A stretch of 16,438 nt of DNA from Limnochordia bacterium (GTDB lineage Bacteria > Bacillota > Limnochordia > Darwinibacteriales > B1SED10-159). The DNA lies in the NCBI GenBank assembly GCA_007132255.1, contig SLOZ01000341.1, positions 1 to 16,438 on the forward strand, given 5' to 3'. The translations under genes and the position numbers were made by a program. The notes beneath the pieces were generated by a model. That model ran no database searches. It was given only the letters and a program-made list of their open reading frames with translations, and had not been told where the DNA came from. This document shows, piece after piece, positions 1-5,551 of the stretch. Numbering within the stretch: the first letter of the stretch is position 1; every line of letters begins with the position of its first letter.

Positions 1-1462
1 CACGTTTGGCATTGCCGCCGCAGGTTGGACACGTAGTATTCACCCAATCGGTGATCGCGGCCAACGGAGATTCACCTGTGCCGGTCGGCTGATACCGTTC
101 CACATCAGGCAGCCGGATGGGCAGTTCTTCTTCGGCTACCGGAACTTTGCCGCAATCGGGGCAGTGCACGATGGGAATGGGTTCACCCCAATAACGCTGC
201 CGGGAAAATACCCAATCACGCATCTTGTATTGAACCCGGGCTTCACCCATCGCTTTGCTCGCCAAGAGCGAAATCACCTGAACCTTCCCCTCTTCACTGG
301 GGACGCCATCAAACTCGCCAGAGTTAACCATGATTCCATCCATTACGAAGGGTAACTCGGGGATTTGCCCATCAAGAGCAGCAATCACAGGACGGATCGG
401 CAGATCAAAGGTCTGAGCGAACTGGTAATCTCGCTCGTCATGGGCTGGTACAGCCATGATGGCTCCACTGCCGTAATCGATCAAAACATAGTCACTGATC
501 CAAATGGGAATGCGTTCGTTGTTCACCGGGTTTATGGCATAGGCACCCGTGAATACACCGGTTTTATCCTTAGCTGCCATGCGTTCTATCGATGACTTGC
601 TGGCCGCGTCTTCAACATAAGCAGCCACAGCGTCCGCTTGTTCGCTTGTGGTAATCTCAGGGACTAGGTTGTGTTCCGGTGCCAGTACCATATACGTTGC
701 CCCAAACAGCGTATCCGGACGCGTCGTGAAAACTTCCATGGTATCCGTGCGGCCTTCGACAACAAAGTGGATGACCGCCCCTTCGCTGCGGCCAATCCAA
801 GACTCCTGCATCCGCAGTACTTTTTCTGGCCAGTCCAGCGTCTTCAGACTATCCAACAGCCGATCGGCATAGGCAGTGATCTTGAGCATCCACTGCTTGA
901 GGTTCTTCTTCTCCACCTCAGAACCGCAGCGTTCACATTGTCCGCCCACAACTTCTTCATTGGCCAAACCGGTCAGACAGGACGGGCAGAAGTTGATCGG
1001 CATTTCCTTCTGGTATGCCAAGCCGCGCTTGAACATCTGCAGAAAGATCCACTGTGTCCAACGGAAGTACTCCGGATCGGTGGTATTGACTTCGCGAGAC
1101 CAATCATACATAGCACCGATCTCGTGAAGCTGGCGTTTGAAATTGCTGATATTCTGCTCTGTTGAGGATGAAGGATGCGTACCCTTCTTAATGGCGTCAT
1201 TTTCTGCTGGCAGACCGAAAGCGTCCCAACCCATAGGATGCAGAACTTGATAGCCCTGCAGAGTTTTAAAACGACTCCATACATCACTCAAAACATAGCC
1301 GCGCCAGTGACCCACATGAAGCCCCGAGCCCGATGGATACGGAAACATGTCTAAACAATAGAACTTCGGCTTTTCGGTCTCCATACGAACTTCATGGGCT
1401 CTTGATTCATCCCAACGCCTGCGCCAGCGTTTCTCCACTTCTTTGTGATTGTACATTGCCAT
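1..1462 (-). CDS. leuS: Leucyl-tRNA synthetase, N-terminal 487 residues (3' end outside window)
   Basis: Cytoplasmic class I synthetase that charges tRNA-Leu with leucine. Seen: the class I signature HVGH at residues 49-52 after the PYPSGSGL stretch; GWDAFGLPAEN near 78-88; a four-cysteine pair (CPSC 159-162, CERC 176-179) likely to bind zinc; the inserted CP1 editing domain from about 225 to 410, with TTRPDT at 246-251 and AVPAHDERD at 337-345, the conserved threonines and aspartate that clear mischarged tRNA; and the catalytic return segment RDWVFSRQRYWGEPIPI near 415-431. Two more CxxC pairs follow at 434-437 and 478-481. The KMSKS loop and anticodon-binding domain lie beyond the left edge; full LeuS is usually about 800-870 residues. 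The start is the ATG at 1462, seven bases after GGGAGGGGG at 1470-1478; a second in-frame ATG at 1456 is possible. The gene sits under its own promoter and T-box downstream of tyrS. Confidence 0.97.
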   Translation of the reverse strand, partial: MAMYNHKEVEKRWRRRWDESRAHEVRMETEKPKFYCLDMFPYPSGSGLHVGHWRGYVLSDVWSRFKTLQGYQVLHPMGWDAFGLPAENDAIKKGTHPSSSTEQNISNFKRQLHEIGAMYDWSREVNTTDPEYFRWTQWIFLQMFKRGLAYQKEMPINFCPSCLTGLANEEVVGGQCERCGSEVEKKNLKQWMLKITAYADRLLDSLKTLDWPEKVLRMQESWIGRSEGAVIHFVVEGRTDTMEVFTTRPDTLFGATYMVLAPEHNLVPEITTSEQADAVAAYVEDAASKSSIERMAAKDKTGVFTGAYAINPVNNERIPIWISDYVLIDYGSGAIMAVPAHDERDYQFAQTFDLPIRPVIAALDGQIPELPFVMDGIMVNSGEFDGVPSEEGKVQVISLLASKAMGEARVQYKMRDWVFSRQRYWGEPIPIVHCPDCGKVPVAEEELPIRLPDVERYQPTGTGESPLAAITDWVNTTCPTCGGNAKR

Positions 1463-1478
1463 AAGCGATCCCCCTCCC

Positions 1479-1523
1479 AAAAATAAAAGGACCCCTTCGA
1501 CTCATTTCGAGGCGAAGAGATCC
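1479..1523 (-). terminator. T-box attenuator terminator of leuS
   Basis: On the minus strand GGATCTCTTCG (1513-1523) pairs over 11 positions with CGAAGGGGTCC (1489-1499), including two G-T wobbles, across a 13-base loop. TTTTATTTTT follows at 1479-1488. The 5' arm starts inside the T-box sequence, so the antiterminator and the terminator are mutually exclusive. The T-tract directly abuts the leuS ribosome binding site. Confidence 0.9.
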
Positions 1524-1725
1524 GCGGTACCACTCGATTTGGTGTAGTTATACACCCACTCCATCCCGGTAACGGCGGGAACCGCCCAAACTTAATGACA
1601 GACGCGTTCAGTCGGGACTCCGAGGTGAGTTCGTCCATTCTGCAGCACCGCTTCACAGCAACCAGCGGCTCTCTGAAGCTGCAGGAAAGGAGTACTATCC
1701 CTCATCAGCGCTTTTGTATAGGTCT
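1479..1725 (-). ncRNA. T-box riboswitch leader of leuS (Leu specifier CTC)
   Basis: Read on the minus strand, the leader has the T-box order. Two CTGCAG copies (about 1679-1684 and 1638-1643) pair in stem I, flanking an AGAGAG bulge and a CCGC/GCGG apical hairpin. The specifier side reads GAACTCACC with codon CTC at 1627-1629, followed by A. The T-box itself, TGGTACCGCGG, lies at 1522-1532, and a terminator follows. CTC would pair with the GAG anticodon of tRNA-Leu. The T in TGGT matches a tRNA discriminator A, as expected for tRNA-Leu. By family knowledge, uncharged tRNA-Leu stabilises the antiterminator and lets leuS be transcribed. The 5' end is inferred from the promoter at 1732-1760. Confidence 0.93.
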
Positions 1726-1731
1726 AAACGT

Positions 1732-1760
1732 ATTATACGGCAATCCGCACCGGTTGACAA
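1732..1760 (-). promoter_or_regulatory. Sigma-A-type promoter of leuS
   Basis: On the minus strand TTGTCA (1755-1760) and a consensus TATAAT (1732-1737) are separated by exactly 17 bases. Transcription would start near 1725, just before the T-box stem I. The stretch 1761-1811 between this promoter and the tyrS stop shows no convincing terminator, so some tyrS transcripts may also read into the leuS leader. Confidence 0.85.
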
Positions 1761-1811
1761 GGCTTTACTTTTGGTTTCGCTGAACGGGTCCACGGATTCA
1801 ACCAAGATCCA

Positions 1812-3041
1812 TTAACGTAAGCGGATTTTGGCAAACCGTCGTTTCCCCACTTGCACAATGGCTCCATCCACCGCTTGCCAGTCAAAACCCGGATCTGTGA
1901 TCGTTTCACCATCGATGCGAACGCCACCCTGAGTCACCAGCCGTCGGGCCTCGCCACCAGATGTGGCGAAGCCAATTTCGCGAAGCAGCTTGGCAATCCA
2001 GACCCGACCATTTTCGAGCTGTTCGGGTTTTAGAAACACTTCATCGATGTCTTCAGGTAATTCCTTCTGGCTGAACACCCGGGCAAAGTGAGCCTCGCCA
2101 AGAGCAGCTCCTGGGGCACCATGGAAGCGGTGGGTCACGAGCTTCGCTAACCGTTTCTTCACATCCATGGGATGCACCTGACCAGCGATCATCTCTTTGT
2201 CCAGGGTATCCAATTCAGCCATGGGTACATCCGTCAAGAGTTCAAAGTACATTCGCATCAACGTGTCGGGAATGGACATGGTCTTACCAAACATCTCCTC
2301 CGGCGACTCGTTAATTCCGATATAGTTGTTCAGCGACTTACCCATCTTTTCGCCGCCGTCGGTCCCGAGCAGAATCGGGTTACAGACCCCTACTTGCGGT
2401 TCTTGACCCCTGTCCTTTTGAATGTCCCGCCCAACAAGGATATTGAACTTTTGATCCGTTCCACCAAGCTCCACGTCTGCTCGGATCATAGCCGAATCAT
2501 AGCCCTGCATCAGCGGATAAACCATTTCATGGAGGGAAATCGGCAGCTGCGCCTGGTAACGCTTAGCAAAATCTTCTCGTTCTAACATACGCGCCACGGT
2601 CATTTTGGACAACAAAGCTAGAACATCCACAAAGCCCATGTCGGCGAACCAGTCGCCATTGTAGACCACCTCGGTCTTACCAGGGTCAAGAATGGTAAAC
2701 ACCTGCTCCTGGTATGTACGACAGTTTTCCATAACCTGTTCGTGGGTTAACTGTGGGCGTGTTTTGTTGCGTCCGCTGGGATCGCCCACCATGGCCGTAT
2801 AGTCGCCAATGATGAGAATACAGTGGTGTCCAAGGTCTTGGAACTGCTTCATCTTTAACACAGGAATAATGTGGCCAAAATGAAGATCGGCACCCGTTGG
2901 GTCCACGCCGAGCTTAACACGGAGCGGCTTGTTCTCCTTCAACGACGTCTGCAGTTTAGAACGTAACTCGGCTTCTGGGAAGATATCCTCGGCACCGCGA
3001 GTTATGACTTCCCACTGGGTTTGCAGATTGGCTTCCATCAT
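1812..3041 (-). CDS. tyrS: Tyrosyl-tRNA synthetase, HFGH/KMGKS type
   Basis: Class I synthetase that charges tRNA-Tyr in the cytoplasm; 409 residues from the chosen start. Seen: GVDPTGADLHFGH ending at residue 57 (HFGH is the HIGH equivalent), the GDYTAMVGDPSGR nucleotide-site segment at 79-91, the tyrosine-pocket region YPLMQGYDS at 175-183, ELGGTDQKFN at 191-200, the KMGKS loop at 232-236, and a C-terminal S4 RNA-binding domain from about 345. HFGH with KMxKS and the roughly 400-residue length fit the second TyrS subtype rather than the B. stearothermophilus type. Start choice: an in-frame ATG at 3062 lies at the end of the attenuator's T-tract, and AGGTG at 3050-3054 sits 8 bases before the ATG at 3041, so 3041 (or the adjacent ATG at 3038) is the real start. 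Regulated by its own promoter and T-box; leuS follows. Confidence 0.97.
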   Translation of the reverse strand: MMEANLQTQWEVITRGAEDIFPEAELRSKLQTSLKENKPLRVKLGVDPTGADLHFGHIIPVLKMKQFQDLGHHCILIIGDYTAMVGDPSGRNKTRPQLTHEQVMENCRTYQEQVFTILDPGKTEVVYNGDWFADMGFVDVLALLSKMTVARMLEREDFAKRYQAQLPISLHEMVYPLMQGYDSAMIRADVELGGTDQKFNILVGRDIQKDRGQEPQVGVCNPILLGTDGGEKMGKSLNNYIGINESPEEMFGKTMSIPDTLMRMYFELLTDVPMAELDTLDKEMIAGQVHPMDVKKRLAKLVTHRFHGAPGAALGEAHFARVFSQKELPEDIDEVFLKPEQLENGRVWIAKLLREIGFATSGGEARRLVTQGGVRIDGETITDPGFDWQAVDGAIVQVGKRRFAKIRLR

Positions 3042-3049
3042 GCGTTCAA

Positions 3050-3060
3050 CACCTTTCTCC
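3050..3060 (-). promoter_or_regulatory. tyrS: Ribosome binding site deciding the tyrS start
   Basis: GGAGAAAGGTG lies downstream of the first in-frame ATG (3062) and 8 bases before the ATG at 3041. This supports initiation at 3041 rather than at the longest possible start. Confidence 0.75.
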
Positions 3061-3102
3061 ATAATAAAAACGGCTTGGTCTCCGCAAGGGACGACAAAGC
3101 CG
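3061..3102 (-). terminator. T-box attenuator terminator of tyrS
   Basis: On the minus strand CGGCTTTGTC (3093-3102) pairs with GACCAAGCCG (3071-3080) with one internal mismatch, followed by TTTTTATTAT at 3061-3070. The 5' arm overlaps the end of the T-box, giving the usual terminator/antiterminator switch. The in-frame ATG at 3060-3062 overlaps the end of this T-tract, which argues against it as the translation start. Confidence 0.85.
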
Positions 3103-3321
3103 CGTTACCACCCAAATTCAGCAAACAGTTGTTTGCTGCACTCGCATCCCGTTAACGGAGGATTCACCGAACGTGGCCTACACCAAAGCGAGTTTCAGCC
3201 ACATAGGTCACGAAGGTACCTTCACCCTCAGCCTGTACCAACTCACACCGTCCGTTGGCTCTCTGAAAACCCGGCTGACAGCTACTTCATCCGCTCATAC
3301 CCTTTAGGATAGTTCTATGCT
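3061..3321 (-). ncRNA. T-box riboswitch leader of tyrS (Tyr specifier TAC)
   Basis: Minus-strand leader with the T-box elements in order: an AGAGAG bulge followed by a CCAAC/GTTGG apical hairpin (about 3238-3266), a CAGCC/GGCTG stem, the specifier side GTGAAGGTACC with TAC at 3216-3218, and then the T-box GGGTGGTAACGCGG at 3100-3113, ahead of a terminator. TAC encodes Tyr, matching the downstream gene. The TGGT bulge matches a discriminator A, as in tRNA-Tyr. By family knowledge, uncharged tRNA-Tyr promotes antitermination. The 5' end is inferred from the promoter. Confidence 0.93.
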
Positions 3322-3327
3322 GAAGTT

Positions 3328-3356
3328 ATTATAGCATACCGTTGGACGGCCGGCAA
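3328..3356 (-). promoter_or_regulatory. Promoter of tyrS
   Basis: On the minus strand TTGCCG (3351-3356, 4 of 6 consensus bases) and TATAAT (3328-3333) are 17 bases apart, with an upstream TGC giving an extended -10. Transcription would begin near 3321, just before the T-box stem I. Confidence 0.82.
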
Positions 3357-3380
3357 GAAAACGTAATGGTGAAATGCGAC

Positions 3381-3437
3381 AAAAAAAACCAGGCGGAGCG
3401 AAGTCTATGATAATGAGCAAGGTTTCGCTGCCCTGGT
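3381..3437 (-). terminator. Minus-strand intrinsic terminator in the divergent tyrS/PBP region
   Basis: Read on the minus strand, ACCAGG-GC-AGCGAA pairs with TTCGCT-CCG-CCTGGT: two 6-bp helices around a small internal loop, with a 21-base apical loop, followed directly by eight T's at 3381-3388. It lies about 25 bases upstream of the tyrS -35 box. No minus-strand gene precedes it until mutS2, which has its own terminator. It overlaps the region where a -35 box for the plus-strand PBP gene would lie. Confidence 0.7.
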
Positions 3438-3449
3438 CAGTCGAATCTA

Positions 3450-3458
3450 TGGTATAAT
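3450..3458 (+). promoter_or_regulatory. Extended -10 promoter of the PBP gene
   Basis: TGGTATAAT at 3450-3458 is an extended -10 element with a perfect TATAAT. No good -35 hexamer is visible at 16-18 bases upstream. Transcription would start near 3465, giving a short leader of about 30 bases to the ATG at 3495. Confidence 0.7.
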
Positions 3459-3494
3459 GAACGTTGTACTGCAAGTCTTGGAGGTGTTCAATCC

Positions 3495-5495
3495 ATGGCG
3501 CGATCAAAGCCTCGCCGCATATTTCTATTCACGACCGTAATCATACTATCCATTGTCTTCGGCGGTTCATTTGGGGTTCTGACTGCTTATTTCCGGACCA
3601 CACCAGACCTCACCGATGTGCAGTTTCGGCAGAGCTTCACCACTCATATTTTTGATGTCAATGGACGTTTGATCACGGACTTATTTCGCGAACACCGCGT
3701 TCCCGTGTCTATTTATGATGTGCCGAAGCATGTCAAAGAGGCCGTCATCGCCATCGAAGACGATCGCTTTTACGAGCATCATGGTGTCAATTTCTATGCG
3801 TTTGGTCGCGCTATCATTGTTAACTTACGTGAACAGCGGTTCGCCCAAGGTGGGGGCACGATAACCATGCAGTTAGCTCGCAATGTTTTCCTCACGCAGG
3901 ACAAGACCGTTGTCCGTAAACTTGAGGAGTTTCTTTGGGCTTGGCAGATTGAGCGGCAGTACTCAAAGGAAGAAATCCTTGAGGCTTACTTAAATGAAGT
4001 CCATGTTGGACATGGTGCCAACGGGGTCGAAGCGGCCTCACAGCTGTACTTTGGCAAGTCGGTCAACCAGCTGACCCTAAGTGAAGCAGCCATGATTGCC
4101 GGGGTTATCCGTTGGCCTGTGCGCTACTCTCCCTTCAACAATCCCGATATCGCCGTCGAGCGTCGTGACTTCGTTCTCAGTCGAATGCAGGAGTTAGGCT
4201 ATATTTCGGCGCAGGAAGCCCAGAGCGCTCGGGCAGAAGAGTTGAACCCGACGGCTAGAACGGGCCGTGTGGTTAATGCACCTTACTTCGTTGATTACAT
4301 CATCCAAGAACTGACACCATTATTCGGTGAAGACCGTATTTTCGGGGGTGGGCTCCGGATCCATACATCCTTGGATCTGGATATGCAGGCAGCAGCCGAG
4401 ACCCATCTTTTGGAAGGGCTTCCACGGGGCGGAACGGATCCAAATGGACTCCTTCAGCCGCAAGGAGCCCTAATCACCATCGATCCCAGCACCGGTGAGA
4501 TTCGTTCCATGGTTGGCGGCCGCGGCGACGACAAGTTTAACCGCGCCGCACAAGCCTTACGTTCGCCAGGCTCGGCGATTAAAATCTTCCCTTATACAGC
4601 AGCCATTGACAAAGGTATTACGCCTGCCGATGTTTACGTTGATGAAGCGACAGAATTTGTTCTGACCGGAGGACAGCGCTGGAGTCCGCAAAACTATTCT
4701 GGGACGTTCCTAGGAATCATGACCATTCGGGAGGCTGTGGAACGTTCCAACAATATTATCGCTGCTAAGATCGTACAGGAGTTAGGTTATCAAACTGTGA
4801 TGGACTATGGGAAGGCCATGGGGATTACCAGTTTTGTAGAACAGGGGCGAAGTAACGATATGGGTCTTTCACCGTTGGCATTGGGCGGCCTGACCCGTGG
4901 TATTTCGCCGCTGGAACTGGCCTCGGCCTATGGTATCTTGGCTAACCAAGGGATTCGTGTCGCACCCGCTGCCGTTCTGCGTGTAGAAGACGCCTTCGGT
5001 AATCTCCTCTACCGCCACCAGACACACCAATCTGTGGTACTCAATGAAACAACAGCGTATTTGATGACCGATATGCTGCGCGGGGTTATGGAACGCGGCA
5101 CGGGAACCAATGCCCGAATTGGACGGCCGGCGGCCGGTAAGACGGGGACCCATCAAAATTACCAAGATGCATGGTTTGTCGGTTATACACCAGATCTCGT
5201 TACAGCCATTTGGTTCGGTGCTGACATTCAAGAACGTATGGTCTATGGGGGTGTCCGTTATGGCTCATGGAATGCAGCCACCATCTGGGGCAACTACATG
5301 CGAGACGTGGTTCGAGACATGCCTGTCACAGACTTTGCAAAACCCGATGGGTTACTGGAAAATGTAGCCATTGATATTAAAACTGGACTTTTGGTTCGGG
5401 ACAACTGTACTCTGCCGCAGGATGAAATCCGTCTGGAAACCTTCATCCGGGGAACGGAACCAACGAGCTTTTCGCCTCGCTGCAGCACTCGTTGA
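3495..5495 (+). CDS. Class A (bifunctional) penicillin-binding protein
   Basis: Builds peptidoglycan outside the membrane: a transglycosylase polymerises lipid II and a transpeptidase cross-links the strands. 666 residues. Seen: a short basic N-terminus, one membrane anchor at about 9-32, then a GT51 domain with EDDRFYEHHG at 88-97 (E88 the expected catalytic glutamate), GGGTITMQLARN at 119-130, RKLEE at 141-145 and KEEILEAYLN at 158-167. The transpeptidase domain has S360-A-I-K363 (SxxK), S418-N-N420 (SxN) and K549-T-G-T552 (KTG). All key residues are present. There is no PASTA or long disordered tail; the protein ends soon after the KTG region. The start is the ATG at 3495, eight bases after GGAGGTG at 3480-3486. 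The gene is alone on the plus strand, diverging from tyrS and converging with mutS2. It could be a PBP1A- or PbpF-like member; I do not assign a symbol. Confidence 0.95.
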   Translation: MARSKPRRIFLFTTVIILSIVFGGSFGVLTAYFRTTPDLTDVQFRQSFTTHIFDVNGRLITDLFREHRVPVSIYDVPKHVKEAVIAIEDDRFYEHHGVNFYAFGRAIIVNLREQRFAQGGGTITMQLARNVFLTQDKTVVRKLEEFLWAWQIERQYSKEEILEAYLNEVHVGHGANGVEAASQLYFGKSVNQLTLSEAAMIAGVIRWPVRYSPFNNPDIAVERRDFVLSRMQELGYISAQEAQSARAEELNPTARTGRVVNAPYFVDYIIQELTPLFGEDRIFGGGLRIHTSLDLDMQAAAETHLLEGLPRGGTDPNGLLQPQGALITIDPSTGEIRSMVGGRGDDKFNRAAQALRSPGSAIKIFPYTAAIDKGITPADVYVDEATEFVLTGGQRWSPQNYSGTFLGIMTIREAVERSNNIIAAKIVQELGYQTVMDYGKAMGITSFVEQGRSNDMGLSPLALGGLTRGISPLELASAYGILANQGIRVAPAAVLRVEDAFGNLLYRHQTHQSVVLNETTAYLMTDMLRGVMERGTGTNARIGRPAAGKTGTHQNYQDAWFVGYTPDLVTAIWFGADIQERMVYGGVRYGSWNAATIWGNYMRDVVRDMPVTDFAKPDGLLENVAIDIKTGLLVRDNCTLPQDEIRLETFIRGTEPTSFSPRCSTR

Positions 5496-5502
5496 ACCAT
5501 GA

Positions 5503-5546
5503 CAAAAAGCTCTTCCTCCGCAGTAACCTGGGGGAAGAGCTTTTTG
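5503..5546. terminator. Bidirectional intrinsic terminator between the PBP gene and mutS2
   Basis: A perfect 14-bp inverted repeat (CAAAAAGCTCTTCC at 5503-5516 and its complement at 5533-5546) is flanked by T-runs on both strands, with further pairing possible in the loop. It fills the 56-base gap between the two converging genes and can end transcripts from either side. Confidence 0.92.
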
Positions 5547-5551
5547 CTTTG

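Noticed and set aside
1765..1811. A possible hairpin (TTGGTT with AACCAA) after tyrS as a terminator.
   Set aside because: The loop is long and unstable and no T-tract follows on the minus strand.
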